DNA from: Arcicella rigui
GTDB lineage: Bacteria; Bacteroidota; Bacteroidia; Cytophagales; Spirosomataceae
DNA length: 64,000 nucleotides
Assembly: GCF_034929435.1 (NCBI RefSeq)
Contig: NZ_JAYFUM010000007.1
Location: 186,001 to 250,000 of the forward strand
Direction: 5' to 3'
Shown here piece after piece: positions 51,828 to 60,900 of this stretch. Within the stretch, counting starts at the first letter, position 1, and every line of letters starts with the position of its first letter. The notes below the pieces were generated by a model. The model had not been told where the DNA came from. It saw only the letters and a program-made list of their open reading frames with translations, and ran no database searches. Position numbers and translations under genes: made by a program.

Positions 51828-52313
51828 ATGGTAGGAATCATTATGGGCAGTATTTCAGACTTGAAAGTCATGCAAGAAGCTGCCGAAGTTTGTAAACAAT
51901 TTGGAGTAGCTTATGAGATTGACATCGTTTCGGCTCATAGAACACCTTTGAAAATGATTGAGTACGCCACAACTGCTCGTGAGAAAGGGATTAAAGTAAT
52001 TATAGCAGGTGCTGGCGGGGCGGCTCATTTGCCGGGAATGGTTGCTTCGGTAACGACATTGCCTGTTATTGGTGTGCCTGTAAAATCGTCTAACTCTATT
52101 GACGGTTGGGATTCTGTACTGTCAATTTTACAAATGCCTTCGGGTGTGCCAGTAGCCACTGTTGCCTTGAACGGAGCAAAAAATGCGGGCATTTTGGCGG
52201 TTCAAATGATTGGTATTGAAAACAAAGAAGTAGCAGAAAAATTAGAAGTTTATAAAACTGAGCTTAGTGATAAAGTGGCAGAAATGGTGAGCGATTTGCA
52301 CAAAACACTTTAA
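51828..52313 (+). CDS. purE: N5-carboxyaminoimidazole ribonucleotide mutase (class I PurE)
   Basis: 161 residues. Converts N5-CAIR to CAIR. Shows the class I pattern: GIIMGSISDLKVMQEA (phosphate loop), SAHRTP with the catalytic His, AGAGGAAHLPGMVAS, and LPVIGVPV...DSVLSILQMPSGVPVATVALNGAKNAG. Class I together with adjacent purK indicates the two-step bacterial route. A terminator with a 12-bp stem follows. Confidence 0.96.
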   Translation: MVGIIMGSISDLKVMQEAAEVCKQFGVAYEIDIVSAHRTPLKMIEYATTAREKGIKVIIAGAGGAAHLPGMVASVTTLPVIGVPVKSSNSIDGWDSVLSILQMPSGVPVATVALNGAKNAGILAVQMIGIENKEVAEKLEVYKTELSDKVAEMVSDLHKTL

Positions 52314-52338
52314 AAAAATAGGCTTAAAAGTACTCTTG

Positions 52339-52381
52339 AAAATCGCTATGCTTAATCATTTAATTTAATCATAGCGATTTT
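52339..52381 (+). terminator. Terminator after purE
   Basis: AAAATCGCTATG (52339-52350) pairs with CATAGCGATTTT (52370-52381), followed by a T-rich tract. Confidence 0.75.
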
Positions 52382-52514
52382 ATTTTTAATATTTTTAGTA
52401 TAAATTATTGAAAAGCAAACATTTAAAATATATATTAGCAATTATAACTCCGCATTTGTAGAACATAACTTTAAATTTCTTGATTGAATAATCCTCACCA
52501 AATATTACAAAATT

Positions 52515-53180
52515 ATGGAAGACTATCGTAACCCAAAACCCGTAGAAGAAAATTCAAACGTCCCGATGATTACGCTGATGGTGTTAATCGCTATGGTGAT
52601 TGCTTTACTTTATGTTGGTTGGCAGTCGATGAGTAATGACGTTGAAAAAACAGACATTGTACTAAGTACTCCACCAGATGCCGTTGCGATAAAAGGACAG
52701 AATGACGAAGATGTTGTTGCTGCTCCATCCACAGAAACAACGTCGGATGAAAATGAAGAAAAAAACGCCGCTAAGGCTGAAAACGAAGATGTAACCGAAA
52801 GCAAAAAAGAAAAAGAAACCAAAAAAGTAGAAGAAAAAAAGAAAGAACCTGAGAAAAAAGTAGAAGTAATTACGACCAAAGGCGAAACTTATATTCATAC
52901 TGTACAAGCTGGTGAAACTTTTTATGGCATTGCTAATCGTTATCGTTTAGGAAAATCGGCTCTTCAAAAACTAAATCCTGATGTTGAACCAGAAGGAATA
53001 AAGGTAGGAATTACAAAATTAAAGGTTAAAGTAAAAGCTATTCATACTGTTGGGCCGGGAGATATTTTGAGAGTAGTAGCACAGAAGTATGGCGTAAGTA
53101 AACAAGCCATTATGGAAGCTAACAAAAAAACAAAAGATATTACAGAAAGAGGCGAGCGACTCATTATTCCAATAGAATAA
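52515..53180 (+). CDS. Membrane-anchored LysM protein
   Basis: 221 residues. A short cytoplasmic N-terminus is followed by one membrane helix (about 20-37, MITLMVLIAMVIALLYVGW), an acidic and then Lys/Glu-rich linker (about 60-118), and two LysM domains: IHTVQAGETFYGIANRYRLG (about 127-171) and IHTVGPGDILRVVAQKYGVS (about 175-220). LysM binds N-acetylglucosamine in peptidoglycan, so the protein probably tethers the inner membrane to the wall. The charged linker could span the periplasm. It is monocistronic. Confidence 0.88.
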   Translation: MEDYRNPKPVEENSNVPMITLMVLIAMVIALLYVGWQSMSNDVEKTDIVLSTPPDAVAIKGQNDEDVVAAPSTETTSDENEEKNAAKAENEDVTESKKEKETKKVEEKKKEPEKKVEVITTKGETYIHTVQAGETFYGIANRYRLGKSALQKLNPDVEPEGIKVGITKLKVKVKAIHTVGPGDILRVVAQKYGVSKQAIMEANKKTKDITERGERLIIPIE

Positions 53181-53191
53181 ATATCAATTAT

Positions 53192-53227
53192 CAAAAAAGG
53201 TCAGGATTTTACACCTGACCTTTTTTG
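53192..53227. terminator. Terminator after the LysM gene
   Basis: AAAAAAGGTCAGG pairs with CCTGACCTTTTTT; symmetric A/T tracts suit both strands. The stem core equals that of the gpmI terminator. Confidence 0.85.
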
Positions 53228-53352
53228 ATATATAAATCTGAAAAAAGAGAATGTTAAGTAAGAGTGCTGAATTGTGAGTGAGGATTTTTTACAATATGAG
53301 ACATCTGTTTGATCTGCTTTTGTACTTACTAAAACCGAAAATCTATCAAAAC

Positions 53353-54360
53353 CTATCGCTGCTTTACTTGTTCCATGATTTTTATTTGTTCCAATACTTC
53401 TTCTGGTTTTACCAAAAGTTCAGCTTTACCAGTAATGGCTTCGTAGAGATTTTGGAAAAGTATTCCCCAATCTCCTTTTAGCGTCTCTATCGTTCCTCTG
53501 AAATGTAAACCATTTACATCGCTGTTTAAAATTCCTTGATTACTGGCAGGTTCAATGCCAAAACCCTCCATGTTGGGCAAAATTCCTGCTTTCAAATGGT
53601 CTTCTTGTACATCAATGCCATACTTTACAAACGAGCCTTTTGTACCGTGTAAAATATATCTTGGCCCTTCTTCTCGCACCATTAAACTGGACTTTAGCGT
53701 CACTTTTAATTTTCCATAATCCAGTCTTATATCAAAAGCATCATCAATTTCTGAGCCTTCTCTTTGGGTAAAAGTTTCCCCCCAAACACTTTGCGGAATA
53801 CCAAAAAGTACAATCGACTGGTCGATAATGTGAGCTCCCAAATCATACAAAATGCCATTGGCTGGAGTCATTACTTCTTTCCATTTTTTTGCATTCAATA
53901 CAGGTTTGTAGCGGTTGAAAAGTATTTCACAAGAGAGTACTTCGCCAATAAAACCTTCATTGATGATTTTTTGTACGGTCATAAAATCGCTATCAAAACG
54001 GCGATTTTGAAAAATGGATATTACTTTCCCTTGCGTTTTAGCTAATTGAATTAATTCCTCCGCTTGGCTTACAGTTGCCGTAAATGGTTTTTCTACTAAA
54101 ACGTGTTTGTTTGCCAATAAACATTTTTTGGCAAAATCGTAATGCGTATCATTTGGCGAACAAATACTTACCAAGTCGATAGAATCGTCGGCTAATACTT
54201 CTTCCAAACTTTTCATTACTTCAACCGCTGGAAAGTACGCTTTAGGATTCTGGCTATTTGAAACAATCGTTTTTAGATTGAAGTTGGGGTTGGCTTCATA
54301 AAATGGGGCTTGGAGGTATCTGCCTGACAAACCAAAACCAATAAGGGCGACGTTGAGCAT
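53353..54360 (-). CDS. Gfo/Idh/MocA-family oxidoreductase
   Basis: 335 residues. N-terminal Rossmann domain with VALIGFGLSGRYLQAPF (G-x-G-x-x-G/A NAD(P) loop), then the family core SICSPNDTHYDFAKKCLLANKHVLVEKPFT containing the catalytic-Lys EKP motif near residue 95-97, and a C-terminal substrate domain with LYDLGAHIIDQ (the D-x-G-x-H motif). Family members oxidise sugars, inositols or related polyols; the substrate is unknown. It stands alone, with a family B repeat upstream. Confidence 0.92.
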   Translation of the reverse strand: MLNVALIGFGLSGRYLQAPFYEANPNFNLKTIVSNSQNPKAYFPAVEVMKSLEEVLADDSIDLVSICSPNDTHYDFAKKCLLANKHVLVEKPFTATVSQAEELIQLAKTQGKVISIFQNRRFDSDFMTVQKIINEGFIGEVLSCEILFNRYKPVLNAKKWKEVMTPANGILYDLGAHIIDQSIVLFGIPQSVWGETFTQREGSEIDDAFDIRLDYGKLKVTLKSSLMVREEGPRYILHGTKGSFVKYGIDVQEDHLKAGILPNMEGFGIEPASNQGILNSDVNGLHFRGTIETLKGDWGILFQNLYEAITGKAELLVKPEEVLEQIKIMEQVKQR

Positions 54361-54384
54361 TTTAAATTTGTTTATGGTAAGGTT

Positions 54385-54471
54385 GCTTTAGGCTATAAGC
54401 TGTATGCTTTATGCAAAAAAATGTGCTTGCCTAAAGCTTACGCATAAAGGATATAGCATACAGCCTAAAGC
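54385..54471. repeat. Family B word repeat, site 5: inverted repeat
   Basis: Arms 54385-54414 and 54442-54471 share GCTTTAGGCT at the outer ends and CTTTATGC at the inner ends, while the middle words AAGCTGTATGC and GCTATATC are permuted. The loop holds a further TGCCTAAAGCTTACG word. Confidence 0.7.
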
Positions 54472-54505
54472 TAATTTTCAACTATCAAAGCTAAACCAAA
54501 ATCGT

Positions 54506-54536
54506 TCAAATTCTACTCTTGTTTGGTAGAATTTGA
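54506..54536 (-). terminator. Hairpin after the acyl-CoA dehydrogenase gene
   Basis: TCAAATTCTAC and GTAGAATTTGA form an 11-bp perfect stem 3 bp after the stop codon. The T-tract on the minus strand is weak. Confidence 0.5.
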
Positions 54537-54538
54537 GC

Positions 54539-55753
54539 TTATTTTTTCTTTTTATTCAAACCATAATTTGAAAGAATCGAACGAGCTAAAGCAGATTTAT
54601 GTACTTCGTCTGCTCCGTCGTAGATTCTGGCGGCACGTTCATGACGATACCAGAATGAAAGAAGTAAATCATCCGTCATGCCATACGCTCCATGAATTTG
54701 AATGGCGTGGTCAAGTACTTGAAGCATCATTTTGGCACAGAAAAATTTGATTTCAGAAATCTGATTCCGTACTGCCGATGCTCCGAAATTATCAATATTT
54801 TGGGCTGTTCTTAATACCAACAAACGGGCTGCATCAATTTCTGCTCTACTTTCTGCAATCCAAAATTGAATGGCTTGCTTTTCGCCCAGTACTGTGCCGT
54901 CGCCCATACTTCTGCTGGCTGCGTATTTACACATTAAATCAAAAGCACGTTCGGCAATGCCAATCCATCGCATACAGTGGTGGATTCTACCTGGCCCTAA
55001 GCGTTCTTGTGCCAACTTAAAACCCATGCCTTCTTCGTCTATTAGGTTCGTGATAGGTACTCGTACATTTTCGTATCGTACTTCTGCATGGCTTGCCCAA
55101 TGGTCTGATGCCTCGCCCATAATAGAAATATTTCTGACCAAAGTAAAGCCTTTAGTATCTGTCGGCACAATGATTTGGCTCGCCCTTTGGTGCGGGGCTG
55201 CGTCTGGATTTGTAATTGCCATGACTACCGCAAAGGCCGCACCGTCGGCAGATGAAGTAAACCATTTATGACCGTTGATGACGTACTCGTCGCCTTCACG
55301 AACGGCGGTTGTTCCTAAATTGATAGGATTTGAACCTGCAAATTCGGGTTCGGTCATCGAAAAGCAAGAACGAATTTTACCTTCTATTAAAGGATGTAAA
55401 AAACGTTTTTTGATGTCGTCAGAAGCATAACGAGCGATTAGTTCCATGTTGCCAATGTCGGGAGCTTGGCAATTGAAAGTATAATGCCCGAAAGGAGTGG
55501 AGGCAAGTAATTCGGAGACTTGCCCGAATTCACAAAGTGTTAGTCCGAGTCCGCCTTCTTCTTCGGAATGTTGTAAACCCCAAAGTCCGAGCGACTTTAC
55601 TAAAGCTCTTTTTTCATCCAATACTTTCGCCACTTTAGAGAATTTACCCGTTAGGTTTTCAGCATTTTCTAAAGGATAAATTTCATTGACTAAAAAATCT
55701 TTGATGATAGGTAAGATTTTACGAGTTTTTTCGGTGGCAAAAAGTTCTTCCAT
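54539..55753 (-). CDS. Acyl-CoA dehydrogenase
   Basis: 404 residues, FAD enzyme that introduces an alpha-beta double bond into acyl-CoA. The N-terminal helical domain includes LWGLQHSEEEGGLGLTLCEFGQVSELL. The FAD/substrate segment reads CFSMTEPEFAGSNPINLGTTAVREGDEYVINGHKWFTSSA. The C-terminal helical domain has QIHGAYGMTDDLLLSFWYRHERAARIYDGADEVHK, the family's adenine-binding end. It matches the longer ACAD10/11- or FadE-like branch (about 400 residues). Chain-length specificity is unknown. The protein ends in a run of Lys. Confidence 0.93.
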   Translation of the reverse strand: MEELFATEKTRKILPIIKDFLVNEIYPLENAENLTGKFSKVAKVLDEKRALVKSLGLWGLQHSEEEGGLGLTLCEFGQVSELLASTPFGHYTFNCQAPDIGNMELIARYASDDIKKRFLHPLIEGKIRSCFSMTEPEFAGSNPINLGTTAVREGDEYVINGHKWFTSSADGAAFAVVMAITNPDAAPHQRASQIIVPTDTKGFTLVRNISIMGEASDHWASHAEVRYENVRVPITNLIDEEGMGFKLAQERLGPGRIHHCMRWIGIAERAFDLMCKYAASRSMGDGTVLGEKQAIQFWIAESRAEIDAARLLVLRTAQNIDNFGASAVRNQISEIKFFCAKMMLQVLDHAIQIHGAYGMTDDLLLSFWYRHERAARIYDGADEVHKSALARSILSNYGLNKKKK

Positions 55754-55907
55754 AATGCTTCAATGATGAATGTTGACTTAGAAAAGTTTTGTTTTTTGTA
55801 AAATTAATACAAAATAGTATGCTTGCATAAGAATATGGCATAAACTTAATCTTCAACTCATTTACTAAATTCTCAGACATTTATCACATAATTCACTGTG
55901 GTTCTCG

Positions 55908-55915
55908 TAAATTTG
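55908..55915 (+). promoter_or_regulatory. -7 element of the adk promoter
   Basis: TAAATTTG matches TAnnTTTG, 52 bp before the adk ATG; no clear -33. Confidence 0.5.
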
Positions 55916-55966
55916 TAATCTTATAACAAAACAATAATCAAGAACTTTTAAAATAACCGTGTAACA

Positions 55967-56539
55967 ATGTTAAATCTCGTCTTATTCGGCCCTCCGGGTG
56001 CAGGTAAAGGAACACAATCTGCTAAATTAATTGAGAAGTACCAGTTAGTTCATATTTCCACAGGTGATATGTTCCGTATGCACATTTCCAACAACACTGA
56101 GCTTGGGCAAAGAGTAAAGCAAATTTTAGCTGATGGGCTTTTAGTGCCAGATTCAGTTACGATTGATATGTTGGAAGAAGAAGTGAAAAATAATCCAGAG
56201 GCAAAAGGCTTTATTTTTGATGGATTTCCTCGTACAGTACCACAAGCTGAGGCTTTAGATGCTTATTTAAGTAAAAATGGACAAAAGATTAATGGCGTTG
56301 TTCAGTTGGATGTAAACGAAGAAGAAATCAAAAACAGAATTGCTGAAAGACAGAAAGTGTCGGGTCGTGCAGACGACGATGCGGATAAATTATTGAAGCG
56401 TATCGACGAATACTTCTCTAAAACAGTTCATGTATTACCTTATTATGATGCTCAGGGCAAAGTAGCTAAAGTAAATGGAATTGGCAATATCGAAGAAATT
56501 TTTACTAATATCTGTACTGCAATTGATGCAGTAAAATAA
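55967..56539 (+). CDS. adk: Adenylate kinase (short form)
   Basis: 190 residues. Walker A GPPGAGKGTQ at about 8-17, then HISTGDMFR (AMP-binding), FIFDGFPRTVPQAEAL and RADDDADKLLKRIDEY. The LID is short (RQKVSGRADDD) and lacks the cysteine zinc site, so it is the non-zinc short form. It equilibrates ATP, ADP and AMP. A strong terminator separates it from obgE. Confidence 0.96.
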   Translation: MLNLVLFGPPGAGKGTQSAKLIEKYQLVHISTGDMFRMHISNNTELGQRVKQILADGLLVPDSVTIDMLEEEVKNNPEAKGFIFDGFPRTVPQAEALDAYLSKNGQKINGVVQLDVNEEEIKNRIAERQKVSGRADDDADKLLKRIDEYFSKTVHVLPYYDAQGKVAKVNGIGNIEEIFTNICTAIDAVK

Positions 56540-56549
56540 TTTAAGAAAT

Positions 56550-56601
56550 GGGTAGTTTATGTTGGGTTTTACTTAACATCCAACATAAATTACCCTTTTT
56601 T
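56550..56601 (+). terminator. Terminator between adk and obgE
   Basis: Arms of 16 nt (56550-56565 and 56580-56595; GGGTAgTTTATGTTGG and its complement with one G-U pair) followed by a T-run. Confidence 0.85.
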
Positions 56602-56626
56602 AAATCAATCATTACCAAATAATATC

Positions 56627-57673
56627 ATGGCATCCAACTTCATTGACTACGTAAAAATTAACGTCCGTTCGGGCCACGGAGGAAGCGGTTCAAGCCATTT
56701 CCGTCGTGAAAAGCACGTCCCCAAAGGTGGCCCAGATGGTGGTGATGGCGGTCGTGGAGGTCACGTTGTGCTAAAGGGAAATTCTCAGCACTGGACTTTA
56801 CTGCATTTAAAATATCAAAAACATATCTTTGCTAAAGACGGAAAAGGAGGCGAGGGCGGACGACGCTCTGGGCTTCAAGGCGAAGATGCTATCATTGAAG
56901 TTCCACTCGGAACGATTGTAAAAGACCCCGAAACAGGAGAAGTTTTGGCAGAAGTGACCAAAGACGGCGAAGAAGTAATCCTTTTGAAAGGCGGAAGAGG
57001 CGGTTTGGGCAATACCAATTTTAAGTCTTCAACCAACCAAGCACCCCATTATGCACAACCCGGCGAAAGGGGAGAAGATATGTGGGTGATTTTGGAACTA
57101 AAAGTACTGGCAGACGTAGGTTTGGTGGGCTTCCCAAATGCAGGAAAGTCAACTTTACTTTCGGTATTGTCGGCGGCTACACCAGAAATTGCGGATTATC
57201 CATTTACCACCCTAACACCTAATTTGGGCGTTGTGGCTTACCGAAATTTCAAATCATTTATTATGGCAGATATTCCGGGTATTATCGAGGGAGCTGCTGA
57301 AGGTAAAGGCTTGGGAACAAGATTTTTACGCCATATCGAAAGAAATTCAATTTTATTATTTCTTGTACCTGCTTCGGTAGAAAATATCGAAGAAGAGTAC
57401 CTCATCCTTTTGAATGAACTGAAAAAATACAATCCAGCTTTGTTGGATAAAGAAAGAATTTTGGCAGTTTCAAAAATGGATTTAGTCAATTCTGAAGAGG
57501 ATAAAGAAAAAATCATTCAACAAATTCCAGCAGGTTTACCGTATGTATTGATTTCGTCGGTAATGCAACAAGGTTTGGTTGAATTAAAAGATTTGCTTTG
57601 GAAAACCTTACAGAATGCTCAACCAGCGAATATTTCAGAGGAATCCACGCAGGAAGAACTCGATTCAGAATAA
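56627..57673 (+). CDS. obgE: Obg-family GTPase (ribosome assembly, stress control)
   Basis: 348 residues. N-terminal Obg fold rich in Gly (RSGHGGSGSSHFRREKHVPKGGPDGGDGG; about 13-41, type II helices), then the GTPase domain from about residue 160: G1 GFPNAGKSTLL (about 168), G3 DIPGIIEGAAEGKGLG, and G4-like VSKMD. Acts in 50S maturation. It stands behind the adk terminator, so it needs its own promoter. The C-terminal tail is acidic (EESTQEELDSE). Confidence 0.95.
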   Translation: MASNFIDYVKINVRSGHGGSGSSHFRREKHVPKGGPDGGDGGRGGHVVLKGNSQHWTLLHLKYQKHIFAKDGKGGEGGRRSGLQGEDAIIEVPLGTIVKDPETGEVLAEVTKDGEEVILLKGGRGGLGNTNFKSSTNQAPHYAQPGERGEDMWVILELKVLADVGLVGFPNAGKSTLLSVLSAATPEIADYPFTTLTPNLGVVAYRNFKSFIMADIPGIIEGAAEGKGLGTRFLRHIERNSILLFLVPASVENIEEEYLILLNELKKYNPALLDKERILAVSKMDLVNSEEDKEKIIQQIPAGLPYVLISSVMQQGLVELKDLLWKTLQNAQPANISEESTQEELDSE

Positions 57674-57679
57674 CAAGAG

Positions 57680-57870
57680 TACTGAGTTATGAATTTTAAT
57701 TCACAACTTAGCATTCACAATAGTAGTGTACGAAAGACTGTGAAAATTTTAGATTTGGAATTTATGATGAGGTAATTAAATGTTTTATAATTTTATCCAA
57801 TTTCCAACATTAGAAATCCTAAATCTGTAATAGCCTTTCAACTTTCGTACACACTAATCTCACAATTCAA
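57680..57870. repeat. Family D long imperfect palindrome before the T9SS protein gene
   Basis: Core arms GTGTACGAAAG (57726-57736) and CTTTCGTACAC (57842-57852) are exact complements. Inside and outside them further words match imperfectly (AGATTTGGAATT against AAATCCTAAATCT, and TTCACAAC/TTCACAATAG against TCACAATTCA). The palindrome spans most of the spacer between obgE and the surface-protein gene. Confidence 0.65.
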
Positions 57871-57940
57871 TACTCAAACTTACCTGTTTAATCTATTTTT
57901 TGTTTTAAGTAGCAAACCCAAGCACTGAATACAATACATA

Positions 57941-60900
57941 ATGAAAAGAATCTGTACTTCTCTTCTTTTGGTTTGGTTAATTTTATCGTACTCGATAACA
58001 TCAGCTCAAACGACACCCACAATTACTGCCACAGGCGTTTATACTTGTACTGGACAAGGCACTTCTCAACTTACTTTACCTACTGGCTATGCTGTATATC
58101 AATGGCTTGATGCTAATAATGTTGCGGTAGGTAGTTCACAAACTTATCTTGCTTCGCCCGGCACATATACAGCCAAAGTCAAGAAAAATGTGGGCGATGC
58201 TTCCTTTACTAATGTAGCGGCATTTACTGTCACTTCGATAGTACCCACAGCACCCGTTCTGACAGCACCTTCAGACATCGTTAGTCCCGTTTGTGCCACT
58301 GCCAGCAGAAGCCTAACAGCCAGTGGCGGTAGCAATTATACATGGTTTAGAGATAACGTATCTTTGGGCGTAAGCACAAGTACGCTGAATGTTACAGGTA
58401 CATCTGTAAGTACAGCAGGTACTTATGTTTATACTGTTTCTTCAACGAATAGTGTTACAGGTTGTAGCACGCTTAGTAGCAGTTCCGTAAGTTTGAAAGT
58501 TTCGCCAAAACCTACTACGCCAGTGATTGCTTCTGTAAGTAATGATTTGGTTTGTGGAACAGCTACACAAACTTTAACCGCCACCAGCGGAGGAACAAGC
58601 TATACTTGGAAACGAGAAGGAACAAGTTTGAATACTTCAACCACTAATAGCCTTAGCGTAAAAGGTACAGACGTAAGTACTGCAGGAGTATATGATTTTA
58701 CGGTTGTTTCGCAAAACGCTGTCGGTTGTACTTCTGACGAATCTGCCGTAGTTAGTTTGAAGTTATCGCCAAAACCTACTACGCCAGTGATTGCTTCTGT
58801 AAGTAATGATTTAGTTTGTGGAACAGCTACGCAAACTTTAACAGCCACCAGCGGAGGTACAAGCTATACTTGGAAACGAGAAGGAACAAGCTTGAATACT
58901 TCAACGACCAATAGCCTTAGCGTAAAAGGTACAGATGTAAGTACGGCAGGAGTATATGATTTTACAGTTGTTTTGCAAAACTCAGTCGGTTGTACTTCGG
59001 ATGAATCTGCCGTAGTAAGTTTGAAGTTATCGCCAAAACCTACTACGCCAGTGATTGCTCCGTTGACATCCAATTTATTGTGCGGAACTGAGACAAAGAC
59101 ACTCACAGCTACCAGCGGAGCAACTGCTTATACTTGGAAACGTAGCGGTACAAGCCTTGCCAATACAACCAATACACTAACGATTGCCTTAGCTGATGTA
59201 GCCACGGCAGGAATATATTCATACTCGGTTATTGCTCAAAATTCAGTAGGCTGTCTTTCAGACGAATCGGCAACGGTAAAAGTTGTACTTTCTCCAAAAC
59301 CAGCTAAACCAGTGATTGATGCCTTGAATATTACAGACCCGATTTGTGGAGTAGGTACAAAAACACTTACGGCAACAAGCGGAGGAGCGTATTATACTTG
59401 GAAAAGAAACACTACGGTATTGAGTGATACTATCAGTACTTTATTAGTAAAAGGAAATGATGTACTTCTGGCAGGTACTTATAATTATAGTGTTACTTTG
59501 GAAAATAGTTTCGGTTGCGTTTCAGATGAATCATCTGCTGTTGCCTTGAAAGTATCTCCAAAACCAGCTACCCCAACGATTTCGCCAATTACTAAACCAT
59601 TGGTTTGTGGAACAGATTCAAGAACACTTACAGCCAGTAGCGGAGGGGCAGCCTATATTTGGTACAGAGGCGATAAATTACTGAAAAGTACGAGCAGTGC
59701 CATTACCGTAACAGGAAGAGACACTACCGTAGGTGGAAATTATACTTTTACCGTAGCTTTACAAAACTCGGTAGGTTGTGCTTCTGATTATTCTACGGGT
59801 GTTACTTTACAGTTATATCCAACAGTGCCTTCAAAACCTAATATCACAGCCAGCGGAAAAACTACTTTCTGTGAAGGTGGAAGCGTTACACTTACGTCTT
59901 CTTATACAGCCAGTAGCAACGTATGGTCGAGAACTTCGGGTGCTGATACTACAACTGTGTTGACTACTGGAATAAAAGTCCTTAAAACCAATACTTTTAT
60001 TGTAAAAGCAAAAGATGCAAATGGCTGTTTGTCCTTAGCTTCAGATTCAGTGAAAGTAACGGTAAATGCAAATCCAACTGCTCCAATTATTGCAGAAGGT
60101 ACTTCTGTAAGTGTTTGTCAGCTTGATAGTATTAAGTTGAATGCTAATAATAAAGGAACAGGTTCTTATTTATGGAATACTGGGGCAAAAACAAGAAGTA
60201 TTTATGTGAAAACTGCTGGTAATTACAGCGTTGCTTATACCGATAGTAATACTTGTGTGTCGCCTACTTCAGCACTTACCGTATTGAAAGTGAATCCTTT
60301 ACCTGCCAAACCAACAGTAACAGCCGTGCGACCAGTAGAGTTTTGTGCAGGTGATTTTACCACATTAAGAGGGTCAACGGCTTCGGGATATATTTGGAGT
60401 AATGGAGCAACTACTTCTGAAATAACGGTAACTTCTTCTGCAAGTATCACTCTTAGAGTAGTTTCGGACAAAGGTTGTAAATCAAAAGATTCTTCGGATG
60501 TCGTAACGGTTATTTCCAATCCTTTGCCTGCAACGCCTTCAATTGTGGCAAATGGTCCGCTGAAATTCTGTCCTGATTCAACAGTAACATTAACTTCATC
60601 AGCAACACAGAGTAAATATGTTTGGACAGAACTTACCTCAAAAACAGTATTAGACAGCACTAAATCATTAGTCGTTGGCGACCCCGGCGTGTATGCTTTA
60701 CAAGTAATCAGTGCTAAAAAATGTATCTCTAAAGTTTCAACAAGTGTAACGGTATCAGTGCGTGAAGCCCCTCAACCTGCCAGTATTTTGGCTTCGCCAA
60801 CGGCAATTTTTTGTGAAGGGGGTTCTGTTACCTTAAAAGCACTTTTTGCCAACGGAAATGTTGAGAAATATAGTTGGCGAAATGAAGATACCAAATTAGA

